DNA from: Sphingobacteriales bacterium 16-39-50
GTDB taxonomy: Bacteria; Bacteroidota; Bacteroidia; Sphingobacteriales; Sphingobacteriaceae
DNA: 64,000 bases
Direction: 5' to 3'
Assembly (NCBI GenBank): GCA_002257025.1
Contig: NCHA01000001.1
Span: 682,001 to 746,000, forward strand
Below are positions 52,962 through 61,924 of the stretch, piece by piece. The position numbers were made by a program, and so were the translations under genes. The notes under the pieces were generated by a model, which did no database searches, had not been told where the DNA came from, and was given only the letters and a program-made list of their open reading frames with translations. Every line of letters begins with the position of its first letter. The stretch's first letter is position 1.

Positions 52962-53072
52962 AGTCGGAAGCCAGAGGTCGGAAGTCGGAAGGACTACCTC
53001 ATACTTCATACCTCATACTTCATACCTCAGTCCTCAGTCCTCATACCACAAACCTCATACCTCAAACCTCAT
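52961..53072. repeat. 16-unit degenerate heptad array filling the namZ-fmt spacer
   Basis: From the last base of the namZ stop to one base before the fmt ATG, the sequence divides into 16 consecutive 7-base units. The first ones are GAGTCGG, AAGCCAG, AGGTCGG and AAGTCGG. Later ones are ACCTCAT, ACTTCAT, ACCTCAG, TCCTCAG, ACCTCAA and close variants. No other regulatory sequence is visible in the spacer. Confidence 0.8.
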
Positions 53073-53073
53073 T

Positions 53074-53988
53074 ATGAAAATAGTATTCATGGGCACCCCT
53101 GATTTTGCTGTCGCCTCCTTAAGAGCACTTTTGGATGCTGATTTCGATATAGTGGGGGTTATTACTGCCCCTGATAAACCGGCAGGGAGGGGACAAAAGA
53201 TTAGTGAGTCTGCTGTTAAAAGATTTGCGGTTGAAAAGGGATTGAAGGTTCTTCAGCCGGTAAAATTAAAAGATCCGGATTTTCTTAAGGAATTAAAATC
53301 ATTAGATGCTGATATACAAGTAGTTGTAGCATTCAGGATGTTACCAGAATTGGTATGGAATATGCCTCCGAAAGGCACTATCAACTTACACGCATCCCTC
53401 CTGCCCCAATACCGTGGCGCCGCACCAATCAACTGGGCAATTATTAACGGGGAAAAGCGAAGTGGTGTAAGCACATTTTTTCTGAAACAGGAGATCGATA
53501 CAGGTGATCTTTTATTTGCTGAAGAATTAGACATTGAAGAGGATGATACCGCTGGTGACCTGCATGATAAACTAATGGTAATCGGTGCCGGATTACTGGT
53601 AAAAACCCTTAAGGCAATTGAAGCCGGGAAATACAAGGAGATACCCCAGAATACTCATCAGGAAAATGAGCTTAAAAAGGCTCCAAAAATTTTCAGGGAA
53701 GATTGCCTGATCAGCTGGGACCGCCCGGTTAAGGATGTTTATAACCTGATCAGGGGATTAAGTCCGCATCCAGCAGCATTCTGCCACCTAAAGGATAAAA
53801 CATTGAAAATTTACAGCGCAACAGCTGAAGAAAAAGAAATAAACGATAAACCCGGAAGTGTTCTGACGGATAATAAAACCTATCTCAAATTTGCATGCCG
53901 CGATGGCTTAATTTCTGTCCTTGAATTACAATTAGAAGGTAAAAAGCGAATGAAAGTAGATGAGTTTTTAAGAGGAGTTCGGCTGTAA
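53074..53988 (+). CDS. fmt: methionyl-tRNA formyltransferase
   Basis: The 304-residue enzyme adds a formyl group from 10-formyl-THF to Met-tRNA for initiation. It has MKIVFMGTPDFAVASLRAL at the N-terminus, the substrate loop VITAPDKPAGRGQK, and the catalytic region INLHASLLPQYRGAAPINWAI with the Asn-His-Asp set (NLHASLLP, TGDLLFAEE). The C-terminal OB-like domain is present. The length is normal. The start lies at the edge of the heptad array. Confidence 0.96.
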   Translation: MKIVFMGTPDFAVASLRALLDADFDIVGVITAPDKPAGRGQKISESAVKRFAVEKGLKVLQPVKLKDPDFLKELKSLDADIQVVVAFRMLPELVWNMPPKGTINLHASLLPQYRGAAPINWAIINGEKRSGVSTFFLKQEIDTGDLLFAEELDIEEDDTAGDLHDKLMVIGAGLLVKTLKAIEAGKYKEIPQNTHQENELKKAPKIFREDCLISWDRPVKDVYNLIRGLSPHPAAFCHLKDKTLKIYSATAEEKEINDKPGSVLTDNKTYLKFACRDGLISVLELQLEGKKRMKVDEFLRGVRL

Positions 53989-53991
53989 TAT

Positions 53992-54299
53992 AGCCTGAGT
54001 TCGGTATAAGGAAGGGTAATAAATACATTATAATTGATTTGATAAGGCTCTGGAGTCGCAATAATTGATTTTGGAAAGCAATGCCTGGGTATTATAGCTT
54101 AGTTCAGCCCTTTCCTCCGGAGTATTTCCGGCAAGAAATCGCCTTCTATTTCAGATTACAAATAGCCGGAAGATACCTCCTTCGGCAAGGTTTATTTTAC
54201 CCGCTGCTGTTTTTCATAGGGACGGGCAGCCCGGCAAAAGGATTATTTGACATTTGAAATAACCCAAGTGGCAGAATCATTTTATATCGAAATCACATT
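53992..54299. repeat. MITE-like repeat family B, copy B3
   Basis: The 308-bp copy begins three bases after the fmt stop codon. Ends AGCCTGAGTTCGGTATAA and (complement) AATGTGATTTCGATATAA are the most diverged of the family on the right side. The internal CCGGAGTATTTCCGGC and GCCGGAAGATACCTCC hairpin is intact. Flanks AATAT and AGCTT do not match. Confidence 0.82.
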
Positions 54300-54316
54300 A
54301 GCTTATTATCCGGAAT

Positions 54317-54379
54317 CCCATTTCCTATTTCCTATTTCCTATTTCCTATTTCCTATTCCCTACCCGATAGCTATCGGGT
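54317..54379. repeat. CCTATTT heptad array and 18-bp perfect palindrome
   Basis: Seven 7-base units (CCCATTT, CCTATTT four times, CCTATTC, CCTACCC) are followed directly by the perfect palindrome ACCCGATAGCTATCGGGT. It lies between MITE B3 and the class IV aminotransferase gene. Confidence 0.8.
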
Positions 54380-54391
54380 CCCTATTCCCCA

Positions 54392-55231
54392 TCAAATCAA
54401 ATTCAACTTCTCACTCAGGAATCTGGAAACCTCATTAAAATAACGTTTATTATTATATCCCATTACCCACTGAATCCCCTTTCCTGCATTGGTTAAAAAC
54501 ACCTCATCAGCTTCATTCAAAATATCCGGATTGATCTGTGCCTCAACCAGTTCAATATCATTTTCCTTAGCAAGACGCATCACTACCTGCCGCATTACTC
54601 CTGCTATACAGCCTTCATTCAGTGCAGGGGTATATAATTTCCGGTCGTAAACAACAAACACATTACTACTCATAGATTCACAAAGAAAACCATGGTGATT
54701 CAGGATAAGTACCTCATCAAGTGCATTCTGGTTCTTGTAAATGCCAGCCAGCACATAAATCATCGCATTACAGGTCTTTAGATTAGAAAGTGCATTCACT
54801 GGTTTTGGAATTTCATCATATACATCAATGATAAGCCCCTTTTTATTCAAAACATACTGACTTTCATCCAGTTTTTGAATTTCAAGAACATAGCCAAATT
54901 TATTCGAAACAGGGCTGTATAAACCCTCTGAATCACGAAAAACAGTTAATCTGACTCTGGCATCAACACCCGTCCTGTTTCTCCTTACCAGTTCCTCAAC
55001 CTTCTCACGAAGAAACCAGGTATCGATTAAAGAACAATTATCAAACCTCAGCAGTTTCATCCCCTTTTGAATACGATCAATATGCATTTCGGGGAACTTC
55101 AATTTCCCTTTTATATAGCGCATTGATTCAAAAAGCCCATCCCCATAGCGAAAACCACGATTGTTTGCTTTAAATATCAGTTGATCAGCAGGAAGGATAC
55201 TTCCGTTAAAATTAATATACTCGACACTCAT
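54392..55231 (-). CDS. class IV aminotransferase (branched-chain aminotransferase/ADC lyase-like)
   Basis: The 279-residue PLP enzyme of fold type IV has GFRYGDGLFESMRY near residue 27, the PLP-binding Lys region in LSNLKTCNAMIYVLAG, the FLCESMSSNVFVV motif and GCIAGVMRQVVM. Substrates in the family include branched-chain amino acids, D-amino acids and aminodeoxychorismate; the sequence does not settle which. It lies two bases downstream of rluD on the same strand and is probably co-transcribed. Confidence 0.85.
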   Translation of the reverse strand: MSVEYINFNGSILPADQLIFKANNRGFRYGDGLFESMRYIKGKLKFPEMHIDRIQKGMKLLRFDNCSLIDTWFLREKVEELVRRNRTGVDARVRLTVFRDSEGLYSPVSNKFGYVLEIQKLDESQYVLNKKGLIIDVYDEIPKPVNALSNLKTCNAMIYVLAGIYKNQNALDEVLILNHHGFLCESMSSNVFVVYDRKLYTPALNEGCIAGVMRQVVMRLAKENDIELVEAQINPDILNEADEVFLTNAGKGIQWVMGYNNKRYFNEVSRFLSEKLNLI

Positions 55232-55233
55232 AT

Positions 55234-56253
55234 TTATTCCTTAATGTAATTACGCCACTTCTCAAGTACTGCGCTAAAATCCGCAGGTAGTTCTGTTTCA
55301 AAGTGAACAAATTTTCGGGTAGTGGGATGAATAAAGCCTAAAGACTTAGCATGAAGTGCCTGTCTGGGCATTATTTCAAAGCAATTTTCAACAAACTGCC
55401 TGTATTTATTAAAAATAGTACCCTTTAAAATCCGGTCGCCGCCATAGGCACTGTCATTAAACAAAGGATGACCGATATGTTTCATATGCGCTCTAATCTG
55501 ATGTGTCCGGCCGGTTTCCAGCTCACACTCTATGAGCGTAACATAATTGAAGCGTTCCAGAACTTTATAATGGGTAACCGACCATTTTCCCTTTTCTTCA
55601 TCATCATAAACAGCCATTACTTTGCGGTCTTTAACACTGCGGCCAATATAACCTTTAACAGTACCATCTTGGGCCAAATCTCCCCAAACAAGAGCCAGAT
55701 ATTTGCGGGTAATGCTGTGATCAAAGAACTGTTTGGCGAGAAAAGTGATCGCCCATTCGTTCTTGCTCACCAGCAAAAGGCCTGAGGTATCTTTATCGAT
55801 CCGATGCACCAAACCAGGCCTTCCTTCATTTCCGGGCATTTGCGGTAATTGCTGAGCATGGTAGACCAGTGCATTAACCAGAGTACCTGTATAATTATTG
55901 AAACCGGGATGAACTACCATTCCGGCAGCCTTATTCACCATAATGACGTCATCATCTTCATAAATGATGTCTATCGGAATATTTTCAGGGTAAACTTCTG
56001 TATCGCGGGGCGGATGCGGCAAAACCATTGAAATGACGTCGAGCGGCTTCACCTTATAACTGGCCTTTACAACTTTATCATTCACCAAAACATTACCGGC
56101 ATCGATGGCATTCTGAATCCGGTTACGGGAGGTGTTCTCGGTACGAATAATCAGGAATTTATCCAGCCTCAATAATGACTGACCTTTATCCACAACGATT
56201 CGCAGGTGTTCATACAGGTCCTGCTCCTCTAATTCCTGATTATCCTCTATCAT
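55234..56253 (-). CDS. rluD: RluA/RluD-family ribosomal large subunit pseudouridine synthase
   Basis: The 339-residue enzyme has an S4 RNA-binding domain at the N-terminus (LRLDKFLIIRTENTSRNRIQNAIDAGNVLVN) and the catalytic domain with GLVHRIDKDTSGLLLV (Asp nucleophile in HRIDKDTSG), RKYLALVWG and ECELETGRTHQIRAH. It converts uridines to pseudouridine in 23S rRNA. The RluD-type assignment rests on the S4 domain and length. The start is ATG. The aminotransferase gene follows two bases downstream. Confidence 0.92.
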   Translation of the reverse strand: MIEDNQELEEQDLYEHLRIVVDKGQSLLRLDKFLIIRTENTSRNRIQNAIDAGNVLVNDKVVKASYKVKPLDVISMVLPHPPRDTEVYPENIPIDIIYEDDDVIMVNKAAGMVVHPGFNNYTGTLVNALVYHAQQLPQMPGNEGRPGLVHRIDKDTSGLLLVSKNEWAITFLAKQFFDHSITRKYLALVWGDLAQDGTVKGYIGRSVKDRKVMAVYDDEEKGKWSVTHYKVLERFNYVTLIECELETGRTHQIRAHMKHIGHPLFNDSAYGGDRILKGTIFNKYRQFVENCFEIMPRQALHAKSLGFIHPTTRKFVHFETELPADFSAVLEKWRNYIKE

Positions 56254-56406
56254 GCTGCAAAATTAAACCTTTGGAGGGAAAACGCGGCATAAACCTATCC
56301 ATATTCCCGGATATTTAATTTCCTGTTAAATCTTGAATTAACAACTATTTAAGACCAGCTTTAAACAAAAGACCTTAACTTTATGTCGAAAAGATAAATC
56401 TCCTTT

Positions 56407-57486
56407 ATGAAAAATCATTTACACTTCCGCTTTATTGTTATAGGCTTATTACTGGCACTCCCAATCTTTGCATACTCTCAGAGTGATGTATCTGGCATCA
56501 TAAAATCCAGTCCTGCAGATGCTACAAAGCTAGCTCAAGCTTACCTAAAACCTCTTTTTAAAGGCTTGGGTGTAGGATTAAACTCCGGATGGAATAATAC
56601 AGCACACTCAAAAAATCTCCTTAGGTTTGATCTTCGCTTCGGTATAACCAGTGCAGTAGTCCCGCAACCGGATGAGAGCTTTGACGTGACCAAAATTGGT
56701 TTGTCTAATAATGTAAGACCTACGAATCCGGCACAGACAATGGCACCAACTCTTTCAGGTTCGAAGGATAATAGTACTCAATTAACAGTGTACGATAATA
56801 ATAATCAGGCATTAGAGTCATTCACATTGCCAGGAGGTACAGGGATCGGATTAATTCCGGCTCCACAACTGCAAGGTTCCATCGGATTATCCAGAGGCAT
56901 TGAGTTAAGTGTCAGAGCCATGCCAACTGTTAAGCTTGGCAGCGATTTTGGTTCTATCGGAATGATTGGAGGAGGCCTCAAAGTTGAACTGATCCCTTTA
57001 ATTTCAGGAATGGCGGATAGGATTCTTCCATTAGATATTGCGCTGGCAGCAGGATACACACAATTCACTTATGAGGTGCCACTAAACGTACCGGCACCTG
57101 CCAATGCTATACCATCTTCAGCAACTCAACCCAGTAATTTTTCAAACCAAAGGGTTGAAGCAAAATTTTCAGGCATCAATACTGAATTAATTTTTTCAAA
57201 AAGAATCCTGCTCTTTACCCCATTTATAAGTGTGGGTCATAATTCTGCAAAGACCGATGCGGGGATGAAAGGTAATTACCCAATAATTGATGGAGTAACG
57301 CTACTGGGACAGAGAACTTATACTGTGTTTACCGACCCGATAAATATTAAGCAAACTGATATCAGTGGATTCAGAACAAATATTGGATTTCAATTAAATC
57401 TTGCATTTTTCAGGATTTACGGTTCATACAGTATGGCTGAATATAACTCATTTAACGGTGGTATAGGATTTGGCTTAGGTAAATAG
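56407..57486 (+). CDS. exported DUF6588-like protein
   Basis: The 359-residue protein has a signal peptide ending FAYSQ, followed by AYLKPLFKGLGVGLNSGWNNTAHSKNLLRFDLRFGITS, a pattern I associate with the DUF6588 family, and a Gly-rich beta region ending SFNGGIGFGLGK like outer-membrane barrels. Function is unknown. It starts divergently from rluD and lies 15 bp before the deaminase-like gene. Confidence 0.75.
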   Translation: MKNHLHFRFIVIGLLLALPIFAYSQSDVSGIIKSSPADATKLAQAYLKPLFKGLGVGLNSGWNNTAHSKNLLRFDLRFGITSAVVPQPDESFDVTKIGLSNNVRPTNPAQTMAPTLSGSKDNSTQLTVYDNNNQALESFTLPGGTGIGLIPAPQLQGSIGLSRGIELSVRAMPTVKLGSDFGSIGMIGGGLKVELIPLISGMADRILPLDIALAAGYTQFTYEVPLNVPAPANAIPSSATQPSNFSNQRVEAKFSGINTELIFSKRILLFTPFISVGHNSAKTDAGMKGNYPIIDGVTLLGQRTYTVFTDPINIKQTDISGFRTNIGFQLNLAFFRIYGSYSMAEYNSFNGGIGFGLGK

Positions 57487-57501
57487 ATTCTAAAATCCCC
57501 G

Positions 57502-58389
57502 ATGATCGATCTTCCAATTTACAGTCCGGTTGAAGAAATATCTAACCCGCTATTCAGTTCAAAGGGAGTTCAGCTATTCATAAAAAGGGACGACATGATC
57601 CATCCCTTTATCTCTGGAAATAAGTGGCGTAAGCTTAAATATATACTTCTGGAAGCCAAAAAACTACATAAAAAGCATCTGGTTACTTTTGGTGGTGCTC
57701 ATTCGAACCATCTGATAGCCACCGCTTGCGCAGCAGCAAAATTCGGCTTTAAGAGTACAGGAATAGTGCGTGGAGAAAAAGTTGAAAATGAGACTCTTCT
57801 ATTATGCAGCCTTTTCGGAATGCAATTGATCTTTGAAGACCGTGAAAGTTACCGGGATAAGCCTGCCCTGTTTAAAAGACAATTTGGTAACGACCAGGAG
57901 GCTTTTTTTATTGATGAAGGCGGCTCAGGCTCATTGGCCGCAACAGGCTGTTCAGAACTGCTTGATGAACATACTGAAGCCTATGACCATCTCTTTTGTG
58001 CTGCAGGAACCGGCACTACCGCTGCAGGCATACTTTCAGGTATAAACAGAAAATCCATAGCAACTAAAATGCATGTTGTACCTGTCCTGAAAGGAGCAGA
58101 TTTCATGAAACAAGAGATTGATAAGCTCAGTAATGGAGCTTCCTTTGAGTTTCACTCAGGATATCACTTTGGAGGATATGCAAAAACGAGTGATGAACTG
58201 TTGAACTTTATTAAAGATTTTACCAGTTCTACAGGAATACTAATCGACCCGGTCTATACCGGGAAGCTCGTCTTTGCAATCTATGATCTGATCTCAAAAG
58301 ATTATTTTGCCAGGGGATCGCGTATACTTGCAGTGCATACCGGAGGAATTACAGGGATACTGGGAATGGCAGACAGATTTAAATTCTGA
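57502..58389 (+). CDS. PLP-dependent ACC deaminase/D-cysteine desulfhydrase family protein
   Basis: The 295-residue fold type II PLP enzyme has IKRDDMIHPFISGNKWRKLKYIL with the PLP Lys, the phosphate-binding region TFGGAHSNHLIATA, and the Gly-rich loop CAAGTGTTAAGIL. The pattern fits 1-aminocyclopropane-1-carboxylate deaminase or D-cysteine desulfhydrase; the key residues that separate the two were not checked. It follows the DUF6588-like gene by 15 bp. Confidence 0.85.
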   Translation: MIDLPIYSPVEEISNPLFSSKGVQLFIKRDDMIHPFISGNKWRKLKYILLEAKKLHKKHLVTFGGAHSNHLIATACAAAKFGFKSTGIVRGEKVENETLLLCSLFGMQLIFEDRESYRDKPALFKRQFGNDQEAFFIDEGGSGSLAATGCSELLDEHTEAYDHLFCAAGTGTTAAGILSGINRKSIATKMHVVPVLKGADFMKQEIDKLSNGASFEFHSGYHFGGYAKTSDELLNFIKDFTSSTGILIDPVYTGKLVFAIYDLISKDYFARGSRILAVHTGGITGILGMADRFKF

Positions 58390-58533
58390 TTGTCGAATTA
58401 CAGGCAGAATCCTCTTCTGTTTGCATCGATTTTTCATGGTCAAAACATTTACAGAAAAAAACAGCACGTGAAAAAATAGCTTTAAACGTTTTAAACCTAT
58501 TTTTCGAAAAAAAATATTGCAAAACCCCTAAAT

Positions 58534-58564
58534 TTGCTCATTTGAGCGCATTTTAGTAATTTTG
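58534..58564 (+). promoter_or_regulatory. promoter of the lysine 6-transaminase gene
   Basis: TTG (58534-58536) and TAATTTTG (58557-58564) are separated by 20 bases, one more than the best Bacteroidota spacing. The predicted transcription start is about 58571, ten bases before the ATG at 58582. Confidence 0.65.
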
Positions 58565-58581
58565 AGTATATCCTAACCATT

Positions 58582-59913
58582 ATGTATAAACTATCAGTTT
58601 CGCCAGAAAAAGTTCAGGAAACACTCAGCAAACATATCCTTGCCGATGGTTACGACCTTACCTTCGACATGGAAAAAAGCAATGGTGTTTATATCTACGA
58701 TGCCAAATATGAGCGCACATTATTAGATTTTTTTACCTGTTTCGCATCAGTTCCTTTGGGCTACAATCATCCCAAAATGATAAATGATGAAGAGTTTAAA
58801 AAAAATCTGATGCTGGCTGCATTAACCAATCCTTCCAACTCGGATATCTATACAACCCAATATGCTCAGTTTGTTAAAACTTTCTCCAGGGTTGGTATTC
58901 CGGATTACCTGCCCCATGCTTTTTTTATCGCGGGTGGAGGACTTGCGATAGAAAATGCGCTTAAGGTAGCTATGGACTGGAAAGTTCAGAAAAATTTTCA
59001 GAAGGGCTATACCAGGGAACGTGGACATAAGGTACTTCATTTTGAAAAGGCATTTCACGGCCGAACAGGTTATACCATGAGTTTAACTAATACCATTCCT
59101 GACAAAACTAAGTGGTTTGCCCATTTTGACTGGCCACGGGTGAGTGTTCCATCTATTCATTTTCCGTTTACAGATGAGGGCTATGAAGATCTGAAGAAAA
59201 GAGAAGCTCTTTCTCTTGCTCAGATCCGGCAGGCTTTTATTGATAATAAAGATGATATCTGTGCTATTATCATCGAACCTATTCAATCAGAAGGTGGTGA
59301 CAATCATGTTCGGCAGGAGTTTCTTGAGCAATTAAGACTAATTTCGGATGAGAACGAATGTTTTTTAATATATGATGAAGTTCAAACAGGTGTGGGTCTC
59401 TCAGGTAAGTTCTGGACTCATGAACATTTTGGATTAAAGGCTCGTCCTGATATTGTAGCATTTGGCAAGAAAATGCAGGTTTGCGGAATTCTGGTTGGAA
59501 ATAAAGTTGATGAAATTGAGAGCAATGTTTTCAGAGTACCCTCCCGGATTAATTCAACCTGGGGTGGAAATCTGGTGGACATGGTCAGGTCAACACGCAT
59601 TCTTGAAATCATTGAGGAAGATAATTTACTGAGTAATGCCAGCATCACCGGCAACTATTTGCAGGAGCGACTTCGTAAGATCTCCGAAAAGCATGATAAA
59701 ATCTCTAATGTCAGAGGCCGAGGTTTGTTAACAGCATTTGATTTTCAGAATAAGGGTATGCGCGACAAGTTCATTACTGCAGGAATGAAAAAAAATGTAA
59801 TGTTTCTTGGTTGCGGTGAAAAGTCGATAAGATTCAGGCCAGCATTGATTATTGAAGAGAAACATATTGATGAAGGATTAGAGATACTGGAAAGTATTGT
59901 TCCTGCCTTGTAA
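58582..59913 (+). CDS. lat: L-lysine 6-transaminase
   Basis: The 443-residue PLP enzyme (class III aminotransferase) moves the epsilon-amino group of lysine to 2-oxoglutarate and gives allysine (piperideine-6-carboxylate). It shows the Lat-type start (LSKHILADGYDLTFDMEKSNGVYIYD), FIAGGGLAIENALKVA, IIIEPIQSEGGDN, the PLP Asp in IYDEVQTG and the Lys in AFGKKMQVCG. The length is normal. It has its own promoter. A terminator shared with the convergent bshB1 follows. Confidence 0.92.
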   Translation: MYKLSVSPEKVQETLSKHILADGYDLTFDMEKSNGVYIYDAKYERTLLDFFTCFASVPLGYNHPKMINDEEFKKNLMLAALTNPSNSDIYTTQYAQFVKTFSRVGIPDYLPHAFFIAGGGLAIENALKVAMDWKVQKNFQKGYTRERGHKVLHFEKAFHGRTGYTMSLTNTIPDKTKWFAHFDWPRVSVPSIHFPFTDEGYEDLKKREALSLAQIRQAFIDNKDDICAIIIEPIQSEGGDNHVRQEFLEQLRLISDENECFLIYDEVQTGVGLSGKFWTHEHFGLKARPDIVAFGKKMQVCGILVGNKVDEIESNVFRVPSRINSTWGGNLVDMVRSTRILEIIEEDNLLSNASITGNYLQERLRKISEKHDKISNVRGRGLLTAFDFQNKGMRDKFITAGMKKNVMFLGCGEKSIRFRPALIIEEKHIDEGLEILESIVPAL

Positions 59914-59918
59914 AATAC

Positions 59919-59955
59919 AAAAATGCCCGTTGGAGACCTCCATCGTGCATTTTTT
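59919..59955. terminator. bidirectional terminator between lat and bshB1
   Basis: AAAAATGCCCGTTGGAG pairs with CTCCATCGTGCATTTTT at 15 of 17 positions, with a T-run on the plus strand and an A-run on the other side. It fits both convergent genes. Confidence 0.8.
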
Positions 59956-59972
59956 CAATTCTTAATCTGCTT

Positions 59973-60689
59973 TTACCTCAGATCAAATATATTGTCAATA
60001 CCCAACAGCTTCCTGCTTGTAAATCCCTCTGCATATTCGGCACCGATAGCTTTACCTAATTCGCGGGATCGGGCCTCGATCACTTTCAGAAAAGAAGGTG
60101 AAGATATATAGGTTTCCGTTTCATCACTATCCGGATCAAAAAATTGTGTTTTGAATGCCCTTATGCATTCCATTTTTTTATCCCAGAAATCAGTTACATC
60201 AATCAGAATATCAGGCTGAATGTACCTGTCTTGTATGTACTGAAGCAATAAACGGGGTCTGAATGCTTTCTGATCTTTCCCATCAATTTCTGTTTTAATT
60301 TTTGGAAGTCCGGCAAGAAAAAAGGCATCATTAACCAAATCACCTCCTTTTCCATGATCAGGGTGCCGGTCATGCAGAGCATTGCTCAATACAATCTCGG
60401 GAGTATATTTCCTGATCATCTGAATGATCTTTAGCTGATGTTCCTCATTATTTTGAAAAAACCCATCTCTCATTCCCAAATTCTCGCGCACATGTAAGCC
60501 AAGAATCCGCGTTGATTCTGCTGATTCTGCATCGCGGGTTTCAGCGGTTCCACGGGTTCCTAATTCTCCGCGGGTTAAATCGACAATACCAACCTTTTTG
60601 CCGGCTGCTATATATTTCAGTATGGTTCCGGAACATCCGAGTTCTGCATCATCAGGATGTGCCGCAAAAACCAGCAGATCTAATTTCAT
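59973..60689 (-). CDS. bshB1: bacillithiol biosynthesis deacetylase BshB1
   Basis: The 238-residue zinc-dependent deacetylase of the PIG-L family removes the acetyl group from GlcNAc-malate in bacillithiol synthesis. The motif AAHPDDAELGCSGT (zinc ligands HPDD), the RGELGTRGTAE loop and LHDRHPDHGKGG are all present. It overlaps the upstream peroxidase gene by four bases. Other bsh genes are not in the window. Confidence 0.94.
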   Translation of the reverse strand: MKLDLLVFAAHPDDAELGCSGTILKYIAAGKKVGIVDLTRGELGTRGTAETRDAESAESTRILGLHVRENLGMRDGFFQNNEEHQLKIIQMIRKYTPEIVLSNALHDRHPDHGKGGDLVNDAFFLAGLPKIKTEIDGKDQKAFRPRLLLQYIQDRYIQPDILIDVTDFWDKKMECIRAFKTQFFDPDSDETETYISSPSFLKVIEARSRELGKAIGAEYAEGFTSRKLLGIDNIFDLR

Positions 60690-61192
60690 AATTTCTCTGT
60701 AATCAGTAATTTATTGATTCTCTTTTTAATTCTTGAAGAATTGGGTTTGGTAAAAGGGTAAAAAAAATCTACTGTTTCGCCCCTGGTGTTTATAAGATAT
60801 TTATGAAAATTCCATCTGGGCGAAGCCCCAACATTTCCGTTAAGTTTCTTATCTGAAAGAAATTTATAGAGCGGATGAGCATAGTCACCTCTAACCCTGA
60901 TCTTTTCAAAAACCGGAAAGCTTACACCATAATTCTTTTCACAAAAATCACCTAAAGCAAAGCCCTCAAGAGGTTCCTGCCCGCCAAAATCATTGGATGG
61001 GAAAGCCAGAATTTCAAAATCCTCACCTTCGTAATCCTTACGAAGGCTTTCGAGTTCCTTAAGCTGCGGCGTAAAACCACATTCGGAAGCTATATTCACT
61101 ACAAGCAATACCTTACCCTCATAAATACCTAAACTCATATGCTCACCATTCAGTTTTTGAACAGTGAACTGGTAAACCGACTTTTGATTCAT
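60686..61192 (-). CDS. glutathione peroxidase-family thiol peroxidase
   Basis: The 168-residue protein has the conserved tetrad: Cys in NIASECGFTPQ (about residue 36), Gln in FPSNDFGGQEP and Trp in SPRWNFHKYLI. It reduces hydroperoxides using thioredoxin or a small thiol. It lies in an operon with bshB1, so a link to bacillithiol is possible. No signal peptide, so it is cytosolic. It overlaps both neighbours by four bases. Confidence 0.92.
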   Translation of the reverse strand: MNQKSVYQFTVQKLNGEHMSLGIYEGKVLLVVNIASECGFTPQLKELESLRKDYEGEDFEILAFPSNDFGGQEPLEGFALGDFCEKNYGVSFPVFEKIRVRGDYAHPLYKFLSDKKLNGNVGASPRWNFHKYLINTRGETVDFFYPFTKPNSSRIKKRINKLLITEKL

Positions 61193-61809
61193 AAATAGCT
61201 ATATGAGTAATATCCTGAAGACTGAATGATGGCTTCAATATCCCTGTCTTCCTGAGGATCATAGGTATTTTTAAGGTTATTGCCAAAAATCCTTGCTATC
61301 GATTGGTAGAAAAAAGCGGTGATTCCACCCTTCATATCCTTTAACAGGTCATAGCTGCTGGTACCGGTTTCCCTGTCAATTAATTTGATCAGTATTCCAC
61401 CCTGTGTAATGGTCAGATTTTTTACCTCGCGGTTAAACATATCTTTAATTTCTCCTTCAAATGACTTAATCATTACCCTCTTTTCCTTCCTGCTCTTTAC
61501 ATTAGCAAGATTCATTTGCAATTCCTGATACTTACGTCGGGCATACATCGCATAAGGTAAAACCTTTAACACATTATACCTCAGTCTGTTAAACTTAGCC
61601 TTTTCTTCGGGTGATCTGAAGAGACGGGTATCAAGAACGGTAACTTCAGGTATAACGATCCAGGGGATCAGTTCATTGTCCACATTTGTAATTGAAACTC
61701 TGATGGTATCTTTAGGCCCTTTTATGGTCGGGTCATTTCTATACTGGGCATATGTCATTTTTGACATCAAAACCACACAAATAATTACCGATAGCCTTAA
61801 AAATTTCAT
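61189..61809 (-). CDS. exported DUF4294 protein
   Basis: The 206-residue protein has a signal peptide ending KMTYAQ. It matches DUF4294: IPWIVIPEVTVLDTRLFRSPEEKAKFNRLRYNVLKVLPYAMYARRKYQEL, then IKLIDRETGTSSYDLLKDMKGGITAFFYQSIARIFG. Function is unknown. It is the first gene of an operon with gpx and bshB1 and is divergent from rel. Confidence 0.88.
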   Translation of the reverse strand: MKFLRLSVIICVVLMSKMTYAQYRNDPTIKGPKDTIRVSITNVDNELIPWIVIPEVTVLDTRLFRSPEEKAKFNRLRYNVLKVLPYAMYARRKYQELQMNLANVKSRKEKRVMIKSFEGEIKDMFNREVKNLTITQGGILIKLIDRETGTSSYDLLKDMKGGITAFFYQSIARIFGNNLKNTYDPQEDRDIEAIIQSSGYYSYSYL

Positions 61810-61924
61810 AAATTTATGATCTGCAAATTTACAGCTAAATTTTGTATATATTAATACTTAAAGTTACGTAATGTAACCCGGCAAATACACTCAGAGCTTT
61901 AAAATATAGCTATTGCATGACAAA

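Noticed and set aside
54247..54438. 63-codon open frame
   Set aside because: It spans the end of MITE B3, the heptad array and the palindrome, with no start signal or domain.
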